A stretch of DNA of 64,000 nucleotides from Amycolatopsis coloradensis (GCF_037997115.1 NZ_CP150484.1:3553252-3617251); one strand, 5' to 3'. Shown: positions 27,314 to 36,637, counted from the stretch's first letter. Translations and numbers: made by a program. The notes: generated by a model from the letters alone, not told the origin.

Positions 27314-27345
27314 GCCGGGACACAGGCGAAAGGCGGCGTCCCGGC
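27314..27345 (+). terminator. Possible terminator after DUF885 gene
   Basis: GCCGGGAC (27314-27321) pairs with GTCCCGGC (27338-27345) with a 16-base loop, directly after the stop codon and just before the promoter region of the next gene. Confidence 0.5.
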
Positions 27346-27356
27346 GCATACTGTCG

Positions 27357-27372
27357 CTAAGCGAGCGCTCAG
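27357..27372 (+). promoter_or_regulatory. TetR-type operator candidate before F420-type oxidoreductase
   Basis: CTAAGCGAGCGCTCAG fits the inverted pattern CTNAGCG-NN-CGCTNAG, matching 12 of 16 positions in its own reverse complement. It lies just after a -10-like CATACT (27347-27352) and 15 bases before the ATG. A TetR-type repressor site is inferred; no tetR gene is adjacent. Confidence 0.45.
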
Positions 27373-27387
27373 TAACCTACTAGGGAG

Positions 27388-28434
<1,047 letters not shown>

Positions 28435-28629
28435 GCACGCGGCGGGGAGGCGAACCTCTCACCTGTATCGATCCGGTATACTTGACCTGCGCGGGTGTAC
28501 CCCTTTCGTGGTCAAAAAACGGCCTCCCGGTGGAAAGGGAACGTAAACCACGCCTGAACGGCGAGAAAATACGCCATTATCAGGAGTGAAAGCGAGACCT
28601 CGGGGGAATCCGTTCGCGACGAAGGTGAG

Positions 28630-29595
28630 GTGCCTCGCGTGCGCAAGCAGATCGGCGAGCCGTCCGCCGCGGTCCTGGACGTCGGTTCGTTCAGTGCACG
28701 GCTGGTAGTCCTGGCCAAGGGTGGTTCGCCACTCGACCCCGTGCTGAGCCACCAGACGCGGCTGCGGCTGGACAGGGAACTCGACGATGACGGGAACCTG
28801 ACCCGGCGTGGTATCGACGCGGTCTCGTCCGCGGTCGAGGCGGGGATGACGATGGCCGCCAAGCACGGCGTCGAAAACGTGTACCCGCTCGCCACCTCGT
28901 CGATCCGCGACGCGGGCAATGTCAAACAGGTCGTCCGCGACGTAGAGAAGGCCACCGGGGTCAAACTGCGCTTCCTCGCCGGCCGCCGCGAGGCCGAACT
29001 GGCCTACGTCGGCGCACGCCGGTGGTATGGCGCTTCCGCCGGCGGGCTGCTGGTGCTCGACATCGGCGGCGGGACCGTCGAGCTCGCCGCGGGGGACGGC
29101 GAGGAGGCCGGGTTCGCGCACTCCCTGCCGCTCGGCGCGCGCTCCCTGACCCGGGACTGGTTCGCCACCGAGTGTCCGTCGCCCAAGGTCGTGCGGGCGA
29201 TGCGGGAACACGTCCTCGACGAGGTCCGCGACGCGATGCAGGACGTCCTCCCGCAGATCCGCGACCATCGCGCCGTCGGCTGCTCGAAGGTGCTGCGGCA
29301 GCTCGCCCGGCTCGCCGGGGACCGGCCGTCCCGCTCCCGGGAACTGCACCTCGACGACCTCCGCGCGTGGATCCCGCGGCTGGCGAAGCTGCCCGCGAAA
29401 CGCCGCGCCGAACTGCCGGGCATCTCGCGGCAGCGCTCCCACCAGGCCCTCGCGGGCGCGATCGTCGCCGAGGCGCTGCTGACGCTTTCCGGCGGCCAGG
29501 TCGCCATCTGCCCGTGGTCCACCAGGGACGGGCTGCTGCTCGGCATGCTCGACGGGCTGGTCACGCTGGAGGGTGAACCGGCGAAAGCCGCCTGA
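28630..29595 (+). CDS. Ppx/GppA family exopolyphosphatase
   Basis: This 321-residue protein of the ASKHA phosphotransferase superfamily has the phosphate-1 motif LDVGSFSARLVV at residue 14, then YPLATSSIRDAGN. LVLDIGGGTVELAAG is the phosphate-2 motif, and RQRSHQALAGAIVAEALL is conserved near the C-terminus. It should hydrolyse polyphosphate or pppGpp. Length matches the short actinobacterial Ppx forms, such as mycobacterial Ppx1/Ppx2, which lack the extra C-terminal HD-like domain. GTG at 28630 gives MPRVRKQIG. The 195-base upstream gap contains a -10-like TATACT at 28477 but no gene. Confidence 0.9.
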   Translation: MPRVRKQIGEPSAAVLDVGSFSARLVVLAKGGSPLDPVLSHQTRLRLDRELDDDGNLTRRGIDAVSSAVEAGMTMAAKHGVENVYPLATSSIRDAGNVKQVVRDVEKATGVKLRFLAGRREAELAYVGARRWYGASAGGLLVLDIGGGTVELAAGDGEEAGFAHSLPLGARSLTRDWFATECPSPKVVRAMREHVLDEVRDAMQDVLPQIRDHRAVGCSKVLRQLARLAGDRPSRSRELHLDDLRAWIPRLAKLPAKRRAELPGISRQRSHQALAGAIVAEALLTLSGGQVAICPWSTRDGLLLGMLDGLVTLEGEPAKAA

Positions 29596-29634
29596 AGACT
29601 GGCGCATCCGGCCGCGAGCGAGTACCCCGGACAC

Positions 29635-29814
29635 ATGAGGGAAAGCAAGAAGAGCTTCGGACAGGACGAGGAAGAAGACCTCGACGACCTTCGCGGGATC
29701 CAGCCGAAGACCGACGTGCCCGGCGTGCCCAACCCCGATGTCGGCCCCCACGGCACCAAGGAGGTCGACGGCGTGCCGGGCAGCGGCGAAGTGACGGTCG
29801 AACCCCCGGACTGA
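29635..29814 (+). CDS. Small acidic hypothetical protein
   Basis: This 59-codon reading frame (ATG to TGA) encodes MRESKKSFGQDEEEDLDDLR followed by a Pro/Gly/Val/Asp-rich tail (VPGVPNPDVGPHGTKEVDGV). It begins 39 bases after the Ppx stop and ends 6 bases before the convergent GH65 gene. Composition is protein-like and strongly acidic, with good third-position GC. It is probably disordered. No family is recognised. It is below many annotation length cut-offs. Confidence 0.6.
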   Translation: MRESKKSFGQDEEEDLDDLRGIQPKTDVPGVPNPDVGPHGTKEVDGVPGSGEVTVEPPD

Positions 29815-29820
29815 CGGGCA

Positions 29821-32181
29821 TCACGGGTCCTTCGGCTGCCTCCGCGCCGGTGCGCGGCCCGCGGGTTGCACCGGCGCCGGGCCCGGGTCGAGCGCCGGGA
29901 TCGGCAGCCGCACCGGCTCGGCGGTCACCGTGAACGTCTCCCCGTGGTGTGCCAGTTCCAGCGGTTCCCCGGTGATCACGTGATACGTCGCGCCCTCGCC
30001 GTCGATCTCGACCTGGAACCGGGTGCCGCGGAAGGTCAGCCGGAACGCGATCCGCCGGAGTTGCGGCGGCAGCCTCGGCGCGAAGCTCAGCCGGCCGCCG
30101 TAGTCGCGCAGCCCGCCGAAACCGGCGACGGTGCCCTGCCACGCGCCCGCCAGCGACGCCAGGTGCAGACCGTTGCGGACGTTGTTGTGCACGTCGTGCA
30201 GGTCGGTGAGCGCCGCCTCGGCGAGGTAGTCGTAAGCCAGTTCGAGATGCCCGACCTCGGCCGCCACCACCGCCTGCGTCCCCGCCGACAGCGAGGAATC
30301 CCGTACGGTTCGCGCCTCGTAGTAGGCGAAGTCGCGCGCTTTTTCCTCGGGGGTGAAGGAATCCCCGCACAGATGCAGCGCGAGCACGAGATCCGCCTGC
30401 TTGACCACCTGTTTGCGGTACAGGTCGAAGTACGGGTAGTTCAGCAGCAGCGGGTAGAAATCCGGGTCCGTCGCCTCGAAATCCCACTCGTCGTGCTCCA
30501 GGAACCCTTCGGACTGCGGGTGTACGCCGAGATCCTCGTCGTAGGGCACCAGCATCGCGTCGGCGGCCTTGCGCCACAACGCGACCTCGTCCGCGCCGAC
30601 CTCGAACCGGCGGGCGACGTCGTCGTGCTGGCCGACGATTTCGGCGGCGTAGAACAGGTTCCGGCGGGCCATGAGGTTCGTGTAGACGTTGTTGTCCGCC
30701 ACCGCGGAGTACTCGTCCGGTCCGGTGACGCCGTCGATCCGGAACCGGCCCCGCCGGTCGAAATGCCCGAGTGACAACCACAATCGCGCGGTTTCGAGGA
30801 GCAGTTCGGCGCCGCAGGTCCGCATGAACTCGTCGTCGCCGGTGGCGTTGAGATAGCGCACGACGGCGTCGGAGATGTCCGCGCTGACATGGAACGCCGC
30901 CGTGCCCGCCGGCCAGTACGCGGAGCACTCCGCGCCGTTGATGGACCGCCAGGGGAACGCGGCGCCGCGCAAACCCAGCTGTGCCGCCCTTTCCCGTGCT
31001 TTGTCCAATGTGGAGTGACGCCAGCGCAGTGCGTCGCGGGCGGCGTCCGGGATGCTGTAGGTGAGCACGGGCAAGACAAAGGTCTCGGTGTCCCAGAACG
31101 CGTGCCCGTCGTAGCCTGGGCCGGTCAATCCCTTGCCAGCCAGCGCCCTCGTCTCGCCGCGGGCCCCGGCCTGCAAGAGGTGGAAGAGCGCGAACCGCAC
31201 GGCCTGCTGAAGCTCCGGGTCGCCGTCGATCTCGATGTCCGACGTCTCCCAGAAGTCGTCGAGGAACTCCTTCTGCTCGGCGAGCAGCCCCTTCCAGCCG
31301 GTCTGCCGGGCCCCGGCGAGCGCGGCCTCGACCTGCGCGCGCACGGCGGGCACCGAACGCTGCGCGGACCAGCCGTAGGCGAGGAACTTGGTGATCCGCA
31401 GCCGTCCGCCCTGGGGCACGTCGACGGCGATGGTGAGCCGCGCCAGGTCTTCCTCGGCCTCGATATGCGTGCGCACGCCGTCGGAGACGTCGATCTTGTG
31501 GTCCATCGCGGCGGCCATCCGCAAACCGGATCGGCGGGTCTGATGCACCAGCACCGCGTGATACGCCTCCGCGTGGTGGTATTCCCCGATCAGCGGCGAC
31601 TCCAGCGCCGCCGCGACCCGCGGGTCACGCGTGTCGGACTCGATCGGTTCGTTCGCCAGCAGATCCGACTGCACCACCAGCTGGAGGTCGTCGTCGAGCG
31701 GTTCGACCTCGTACCTGATCGCCGCGACGGCCCGCTGCGTGAAGGAGACCAGGCGTTCGGTCTTCACCCGGACCCGGCGGCCGGTCGGCGAGGACCAGAC
31801 GGTGTCGCGCGCGAGGGTGCCCTTCCGGAAGTCGAGCACGCGGTCGTGTTCGGTCGCCTGGCCGTACCGCATGTCGAGCGGTTCGTCCTCGACGAGCAGC
31901 CGGATGACCTTGCCGTCGGTCACGTTGACGACGGTCTGCCCCTCTTCGGGATAGCCGTAACCGCTTTCCGCGTAAGGAAGATCGTGCTGTTCGTAGAAAC
32001 CGTTCAGGTAGGTGCCCGGAAGGCCGCGTGGCTCGGCCTCCTCAAGCGTGCCGCGCAGGCCGATGTGCCCGTTGGACACCGCGAACGCCGATTCGGTGCG
32101 CTGCAACGCGTCGACGTCCATTCCGTGCCAGCGCAGCTCCCAGGGCGCGACCTCGTAGCCGCGGAGAAGCGATTCGGTCAC
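29821..32181 (-). CDS. GH65 family disaccharide phosphorylase (trehalose/kojibiose/maltose type)
   Basis: This 786-residue protein has the three GH65 parts: an N-terminal beta-sandwich (about 1-265), an (alpha/alpha)6 catalytic barrel (about 320-680) and a small C-terminal domain. Catalytic E490 lies in VTGPDEYSAVADNNVYTN. The substrate loop GHAFWDTETFVLPVLTYS and phosphate-site KQADLVLALHL are present. It should cleave an alpha-disaccharide with phosphate to give beta-glucose-1-phosphate plus glucose. Its start overlaps the beta-phosphoglucomutase stop by 4 bases, so the next step is encoded beside it. GPDEYS replaces the commoner GPDEYH, so substrate preference is uncertain. Confidence 0.92.
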   Translation of the reverse strand: MTESLLRGYEVAPWELRWHGMDVDALQRTESAFAVSNGHIGLRGTLEEAEPRGLPGTYLNGFYEQHDLPYAESGYGYPEEGQTVVNVTDGKVIRLLVEDEPLDMRYGQATEHDRVLDFRKGTLARDTVWSSPTGRRVRVKTERLVSFTQRAVAAIRYEVEPLDDDLQLVVQSDLLANEPIESDTRDPRVAAALESPLIGEYHHAEAYHAVLVHQTRRSGLRMAAAMDHKIDVSDGVRTHIEAEEDLARLTIAVDVPQGGRLRITKFLAYGWSAQRSVPAVRAQVEAALAGARQTGWKGLLAEQKEFLDDFWETSDIEIDGDPELQQAVRFALFHLLQAGARGETRALAGKGLTGPGYDGHAFWDTETFVLPVLTYSIPDAARDALRWRHSTLDKARERAAQLGLRGAAFPWRSINGAECSAYWPAGTAAFHVSADISDAVVRYLNATGDDEFMRTCGAELLLETARLWLSLGHFDRRGRFRIDGVTGPDEYSAVADNNVYTNLMARRNLFYAAEIVGQHDDVARRFEVGADEVALWRKAADAMLVPYDEDLGVHPQSEGFLEHDEWDFEATDPDFYPLLLNYPYFDLYRKQVVKQADLVLALHLCGDSFTPEEKARDFAYYEARTVRDSSLSAGTQAVVAAEVGHLELAYDYLAEAALTDLHDVHNNVRNGLHLASLAGAWQGTVAGFGGLRDYGGRLSFAPRLPPQLRRIAFRLTFRGTRFQVEIDGEGATYHVITGEPLELAHHGETFTVTAEPVRLPIPALDPGPAPVQPAGRAPARRQPKDP

Positions 32182-32912
32182 TTGCGGTCCTCCAGGAGTT
32201 CGGCGAGGTCCTCCACCACGACGTCGGCGCCGTGCGCGAGCAGCTCGCCCGACTGATGCGCGCGGTTCACCCCTACCACGTAACCGAAACCGCCGTCCTT
32301 GCCCGCCTGCACGCCCGCGAGGGCGTCCTCGAAGACGGCCGCGTTCGCCGGTGCGACGCCGAACGCCTCGGCGCCGGCGAGGAAGGAATCGGGGGCGGGC
32401 TTGCCGCGCAGTTTCCTTTCGACGATCACGATCCCGTCGATCCGCGCTTCGACGAACTTGGTCAGGTCCGCGGCGTCGAGCACCTTCGCGCCGTTGGCCG
32501 ACGAGGTGACGACGCCGATGCGCAGCCCCGCCGCCTTGGCGGCCTCCAGATACCGGACGGAACCCGGGTACGGGGTCACGCCCTCTTCGTCGATGATCTG
32601 CAGTACCAGCTGGTTCTTCCGGTTCCCGATCCCGTTGACGGTGGCGGCCTCGATGTCGTCGTCCGGGCTTCCCTCTGGCAGTTCGATCCCGCGCGAGGTG
32701 AGAAACGTGCGGACGCCGTCGGCCCTCGGCCTTCCGTCGACGTAGGCCGCGTAATCGGTGTCGGTGAACGGCGAGAACGCGTCACCGTCGCGGGCGCGCA
32801 GGAACTCGTCGAACGTGCGCTTCCACGCTTCGCGATGCTGGGCCGCGGTTCCGGTCAGCACGCCGTCGAGGTCGAAGAGACAGGCCGTGATGGTGTCGGG
32901 CAGACCGATCAT
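32178..32912 (-). CDS. Beta-phosphoglucomutase family HAD hydrolase
   Basis: This 244-residue HAD-superfamily protein has the nucleophile motif D14LDGVLT with the acid/base D16. A helical cap (about 20-110) contains YVDGRPRADGVRTFLTSRGI, typical of beta-phosphoglucomutases, followed by VVTSSANG (motif II), KPAPDSFL (motif III) and AAVFEDALAGV (motif IV). It should convert beta-glucose-1-phosphate, the product of the adjacent GH65 phosphorylase, to glucose-6-phosphate. It is upstream of and translationally coupled to the GH65 gene. Confidence 0.92.
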   Translation of the reverse strand: MIGLPDTITACLFDLDGVLTGTAAQHREAWKRTFDEFLRARDGDAFSPFTDTDYAAYVDGRPRADGVRTFLTSRGIELPEGSPDDDIEAATVNGIGNRKNQLVLQIIDEEGVTPYPGSVRYLEAAKAAGLRIGVVTSSANGAKVLDAADLTKFVEARIDGIVIVERKLRGKPAPDSFLAGAEAFGVAPANAAVFEDALAGVQAGKDGGFGYVVGVNRAHQSGELLAHGADVVVEDLAELLEDRK

Positions 32913-32956
32913 GTCTGGCCACGCTACCCGCGCCGGCCGGTGCTCGCTCGGCTTCG

Positions 32957-33526
32957 TCAGGCGGCGCGGATCACGAGCGCGACATGCCGCGCGGCCCGGT
33001 CCAGCGGGTCGGACGACCGGTGTACCCGGCTGACCAGCAGGGCTCCTTCGAGGTTGTTCATGATGGCCGTCGCGACGTCTTCGGGATCCTTGACATCACT
33101 GAGCAGTTCGACGAGCAGGGCATGCCAGGCGGCGAACGCGTCCTGGCACGCCTTGGTGATGGCGGGCGAGGCGTGCGCCATCTCCAGGGTGATCGTGGCG
33201 AGCGGGCAGCCACCGCGGTAGTCGTCGGCGGCCAACGCCTCACCCGCCTTGCGATACCACCAGGCCACGGCGTCTTCGACGGTCTCGGTGCGCTCGAAGG
33301 CACGGCGGACCGTCTTCGCCACGACGGCGGTGCCGAGTTCGATGGCGGCGACCGCGAGTTGCTCTTTGCCGCCGGGGAAGTGGTGGTACGCCGACCCCCA
33401 CGGCGTCCCGGCCTGCTCGACCAGCCGCCGCCACGAGGTGGCCTGGTAGCCCTCGCGGCGGAAGAGCGTCATCGCGGTCGAGATCATCCGCTCGCGCGTG
33501 GTGGTGTCGGACACGTCGCTCAGCAT
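32957..33526 (-). CDS. TetR family regulator
   Basis: This 189-residue protein has an N-terminal TetR helix-turn-helix (about 10-55): ERMISTAMTLFRREGYQATSWRRLVEQAGTPWGSAYHHFPGGKEQL. The C-terminal ligand domain (about 85-185) has YRGGCPLATITLEMAHASP, a GCP motif characteristic of the LmrA/YxaF-like branch. It is divergent from the PaaI-type thioesterase gene. Two tandem palindromes in the 60-base gap are the probable operators for both promoters, so it likely represses itself and the thioesterase. Confidence 0.9.
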   Translation of the reverse strand: MLSDVSDTTTRERMISTAMTLFRREGYQATSWRRLVEQAGTPWGSAYHHFPGGKEQLAVAAIELGTAVVAKTVRRAFERTETVEDAVAWWYRKAGEALAADDYRGGCPLATITLEMAHASPAITKACQDAFAAWHALLVELLSDVKDPEDVATAIMNNLEGALLVSRVHRSSDPLDRAARHVALVIRAA

Positions 33527-33535
33527 AGCCCTTGA

Positions 33536-33578
33536 CTAGGACGACCGTCTTAGGAAAGCCTAGGACGATCGTCTTAGG
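33536..33578. promoter_or_regulatory. Two tandem palindromic operators for the TetR regulator
   Basis: CTAGGACGACCGTCTTAGG (33536-33554) and CTAGGACGATCGTCTTAGG (33560-33578) differ at one base and start 24 bp apart. The second has a perfect GACGATCGTC core within a CTAG/TTAG frame. Together they fill the gap between the divergent tetR and thioesterase genes, and the second abuts the thioesterase Shine-Dalgarno AGGAGG. Confidence 0.85.
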
Positions 33579-33586
33579 AGGCGGCC

Positions 33587-34093
33587 ATGACCACCGATGT
33601 CACCGGGCAGACCAGGCAGAAGACCGTGACCTGGCAGGATCCGCTGCCCACCGCCCGGCTCGGCCGGGAAATGTCCGGCCTCGACTACCTCACCGGCATC
33701 GCCGAGGGGCGGATCCCGCCGGCACCGATCTCGGCGCATTTCGGCATGCGCTGGGTGAGCGTGGCCGAAGGCGACGTCGTGATCGCCGCGACGCCGGACG
33801 AGTCGCTGTACAACCCCATCGGGACCGTGCACGGCGGGGTCGCGGCGACCCTGCTCGATTCGGCGGTGGCGTGCGCGGTGCACTCGACCCTGCCCGCCGG
33901 GATCGGCTACACCTCGGTGGAGCTGAAGGTGAACTACCTGCGCGCCATTTCCGGCTCGGTGGGGGAGATCCGCGCCCACGGCTGGGTCGTGAAGGCCGGT
34001 TCGCGCGTCGCGTTCGCCGAGGGCGACATCCGCGACGGTCAGGGCAAGGTGCTCGCGACGGCGTCGAGCACCTGCCTGATCGTCAAGCCCTAG
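33587..34093 (+). CDS. PaaI/hotdog family thioesterase
   Basis: This 168-residue hotdog-fold protein has the PaaI-type active-site segment YNPIGTVHGGVAATLLDSAVACAVHS (about residues 79-104), with the HGG motif and catalytic Asp, then GYTSVELKVNYLRAI. It should hydrolyse an acyl-CoA thioester; the substrate is unknown. ATG at 33587 follows AGGAGG by five bases. Expression is probably controlled by the divergent TetR regulator. Its stop overlaps the convergent SnoaL-like gene by 4 bases. Confidence 0.9.
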   Translation: MTTDVTGQTRQKTVTWQDPLPTARLGREMSGLDYLTGIAEGRIPPAPISAHFGMRWVSVAEGDVVIAATPDESLYNPIGTVHGGVAATLLDSAVACAVHSTLPAGIGYTSVELKVNYLRAISGSVGEIRAHGWVVKAGSRVAFAEGDIRDGQGKVLATASSTCLIVKP

Positions 34094-34443
34094 AACATAT
34101 CCGCGCCGGGCGGCACGGGCTGCTTGACGTCCCAGTGCTCCACGATGAGCCCGTCCTCCACGCGCACGATGTCGACGACGGCCGCTCCGGGTTCCTCGCC
34201 CGGACGGACGACGTGCAGGTGCACGACGACGTGCTCGTCGTCGGCGATCACGCGCTTCACCGAGACGTCCGCGCCCGCCATCGGCGAATTCCGCATCGCT
34301 TCCACGAAAGCGTCACGGCCGGAGGGAAATCCCGGGCTGTGCGTGACGAAATCCGGGTGCACGTTCGTGCCCGCGGCGGCGAAGTCCTTGCGCACGAACA
34401 GGTTCTCGAAACAGTCGAGGACGATCTTCTTGGCTGTGGTCAT
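34090..34443 (-). CDS. SnoaL-like / NTF2-fold protein
   Basis: This 117-residue single-domain protein of the SnoaL-like polyketide-cyclase/NTF2 superfamily contains FENLFVRKDFAAAGTNVHPDFVTHSPGFPSGRDAFVEAM, then VIADDEHVVVHLHVVRPG and VDIVRVEDGLIVEHWDVKQPV, the typical W-D end motif. Members act as hydrolases, isomerases or cyclases, or have no known activity. No catalytic role can be assigned. It is convergent with the thioesterase gene and 54 bases upstream of the ROK gene stop. Confidence 0.87.
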   Translation of the reverse strand: MTTAKKIVLDCFENLFVRKDFAAAGTNVHPDFVTHSPGFPSGRDAFVEAMRNSPMAGADVSVKRVIADDEHVVVHLHVVRPGEEPGAAVVDIVRVEDGLIVEHWDVKQPVPPGADMF

Positions 34444-34497
34444 CCTGACATGGTTTCGCGCGGGTCCTCCGCCGTCGATTACCGCGGAGGTAATGGC

Positions 34498-35700
34498 TCA
34501 GGCCGCGCCGACCTTGCGTTCGAAGACCAGGCCTTCGGCGGCGCGCAACCCGACGCTGATCGCGCCGGTCAGCACCCCGTCGTCGCCGAGTTCGCCCTGG
34601 ACGACCGACGGGACCAAGGGAGTGAACGAACGCAGGGCGCGGTCGATCGGGTCGAGCAGCAGATCGGCCGCGGTGCCGATCCCGCCGCCGAGCACGATCA
34701 GTTCGGGATCGATCACCGCGGCCACGGACGCCACGGTGTACGCGAGCCTGTCGGCCTCCGCCTCGACGGCACGCAGGGCGAGTTCGTCGCCGTCCCGGGC
34801 GAGCCGGAAGACCTCGCGGGCCGATTTCGCCGTGCCGAGGCCGAGTTCGCGCGCGCCGCGGACGACGGACTGCGCCGCCGTCGCCTCTTCGAGGTGGCCG
34901 CGGACCGGCGGCGAGTCCTCGCCTTCGCCCGCCGCGTCCGACTGCCCGTACGGCAGGTAGCCGATCTCGCCCGCCGCGCCCGTCGCGCCGCGGAAGACCT
35001 GGCCGTTGACCATCACGCCCATGCCGACGCCGGTGCCGATCGTGATGCAGCCGAACACCGACGCCCCGCGCGCGGCGCCGCGTTCCCATTCGCCGACGGC
35101 GGTGAGGTTCGCGTCGTTCTCGACCATGAGATCCGGGCCGAGGACGGCTTCGAGTTCGTCGAGCAGGCCCGCCTTGCCCCAGCCGGGCAGGTTCGGCGCG
35201 TGCCGGAAGCAGCGTTTTTCCGGGTCGGCGACGCCGGGGGAGCCGAGGACCCGCACGACGATGTCGGCCGGGCTCAGCCCCGCTTCGCGCACGGTCGCCG
35301 CGGCGAGGGCGCCCACCGCGCTGACGAGCGCGGTGCCCGAACGTGAGGCGTTCCGCTCGTCACGGCGGGCGACCACGGTGTGGCCGAGATCCGAGACGGC
35401 GACGCGGAGGTGCTCGCGTCCGATGTCGACACCGAGGACGTAGCCCGCCGTGGGATCCGCTTCGTAGAGGACGGCGGACCGGCCGGTGCCGGTCGAGGTG
35501 TGCCCGGTCGCCCTGGCGAGACCCGCGGCTTCGAGCGCCAGTAACGCTTGGCTCACCGTGGGTTTCGAAAGTCCGGTGTCCTTGGCGACTTGGGGCCGCG
35601 TCGCCGGGCCGCTGCGGCGCAGGAGGTCCAGCACGGCGCGCTGATTGATCTTCCGCATCCCGGCGGGGGTGCCGACGGGTGGGTTTTCTGCGCCAACCAC
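34498..35700 (-). CDS. ROK family transcriptional regulator
   Basis: This 400-residue protein has an N-terminal winged helix (about 14-65, MRKINQRAVLDLLRRSGPATRPQVAKDTGLSKPTVSQALLAL) and a ROK sugar-kinase-like domain. The domain has LGVDIGREHLRVAV, ENDANLTAVGE and the ROK signature CITIGTGVGMGVMVNGQV. The usual zinc motif CxCGxxGCxE is absent: after GEIGYLPYG comes an acidic insert. GTG at 35700 is preferred because AGGAGG lies eight bases upstream; the frame is open eight codons further to a TTG. A DasR-type site lies about 190 bases upstream. It is probably a sugar-responsive repressor. Confidence 0.88.
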   Translation of the reverse strand: MVGAENPPVGTPAGMRKINQRAVLDLLRRSGPATRPQVAKDTGLSKPTVSQALLALEAAGLARATGHTSTGTGRSAVLYEADPTAGYVLGVDIGREHLRVAVSDLGHTVVARRDERNASRSGTALVSAVGALAAATVREAGLSPADIVVRVLGSPGVADPEKRCFRHAPNLPGWGKAGLLDELEAVLGPDLMVENDANLTAVGEWERGAARGASVFGCITIGTGVGMGVMVNGQVFRGATGAAGEIGYLPYGQSDAAGEGEDSPPVRGHLEEATAAQSVVRGARELGLGTAKSAREVFRLARDGDELALRAVEAEADRLAYTVASVAAVIDPELIVLGGGIGTAADLLLDPIDRALRSFTPLVPSVVQGELGDDGVLTGAISVGLRAAEGLVFERKVGAA

Positions 35701-35887
35701 GAGCTTCGCCTCCTGTCGAACCAAGGTGTTCCACCAAAGTTATCCGCCTCCGGCCCGAAATGGGCAAGAAGGTTTACATTCGGTGGTTCCAGGCGACGAT
35801 AAACGTGTCCGCGCCGGGAATCGCGCACGCCGCGCGCGAAAAACCGTGATTCACCCGGTATCCGGGCGCGTGCTCCCAGTGACCGGT

Positions 35888-35903
35888 AATGGTCTAGACC
35901 AGA
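35888..35903. promoter_or_regulatory. DasR-responsive element (dre) candidate
   Basis: AATGGTCTAGACCAGA contains the perfect 12-bp palindrome TGGTCTAGACCA (35890-35901), the core of the dre site bound by the GntR-type N-acetylglucosamine regulator DasR in actinomycetes. It lies 188 bases upstream of the ROK regulator start and 5 bases past the anti-sigma-type stop, within a 208-base gap that holds no gene. Confidence 0.75.
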
Positions 35904-35908
35904 TGGCT

Positions 35909-36637
35909 TCAAGCGACGTGGCGGCTCGCAGGCCTCCGGAATCCCCTGTGCTGCCGGGGTCGTTCGGGGGCTTCACCGGTCTCGTGGTCCGTTTCCGCGC
36001 TGTGGGAACCCGGATGGTCGGCCGTCGTCGCCGGGCTGGGGCGGTTGCGCAGCCGGTGCTGCCGGTTCACCACGTACAGCAACAGCAGTCCGGCGACGAC
36101 CAACCCGTGGGTGAGCACGCGTCCGGCGGTGACCTGTCCGGTGACGAGGTCGCCCGCCGACAACGCCAGGAGGAGCGCGACGAAACCGGTCAGCGCGGGC
36201 AGCTGCCCGGACGCCGCCTTCGTGCGGACGGCCGCCCAGCCGAGTCCGACACCGACGGCGAGGTTCCACGCGCTGCTTTCATGCGAAAGGTGCCCGATCA
36301 GGGATTCCGTGCCGTGCCCCGCGGTGTGGTCTTCGACGCCCAGCAGCTGGGCGAAGGCGAGGCCGAGCTGCGCGATCGCGACCAGCGCGAGCGCGATCCT
36401 GGCAGGCCAGCCCTCGCTCGGCGGGGCGGGGGTGCGTTCGAGGATGACGGCGGTGAGGTCCGGGACCGGGGGAGCGGGCCGCACCAGCATCGCCCGGTGC
36501 ATCCGCTCGGCGCGAGAGAGCCACGACCGGCATGCGGGGCAGCCCGCCACGTGCCGGTCGACCACCTCGGGCGGGGCGGGTTCGGTTTCGCCGTCGAGCC
36601 GGGCCGACAGGGCCTCGCGGCAGGTCTCGCACTTCAC
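35909..36637 (-). CDS. Zinc-finger anti-sigma-type membrane protein
   Basis: This 242-residue protein has an N-terminal zf-HC2 anti-sigma domain with C3ETC6 and the ZAS motif H29VAGC33PAC36. About four to six membrane helices follow (about 78-205) and then a His/Arg-rich hydrophilic tail. The sequence suggests a membrane-bound anti-sigma factor. It is divergent from the SigC-like sigma gene with only 58 bases between, and a GGGAACC word on its own strand (36671-36677) could be an ECF-type -35. Pairing with that sigma factor is inference. Confidence 0.83.
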   Translation of the reverse strand: MKCETCREALSARLDGETEPAPPEVVDRHVAGCPACRSWLSRAERMHRAMLVRPAPPVPDLTAVILERTPAPPSEGWPARIALALVAIAQLGLAFAQLLGVEDHTAGHGTESLIGHLSHESSAWNLAVGVGLGWAAVRTKAASGQLPALTGFVALLLALSAGDLVTGQVTAGRVLTHGLVVAGLLLLYVVNRQHRLRNRPSPATTADHPGSHSAETDHETGEAPERPRQHRGFRRPASRHVA

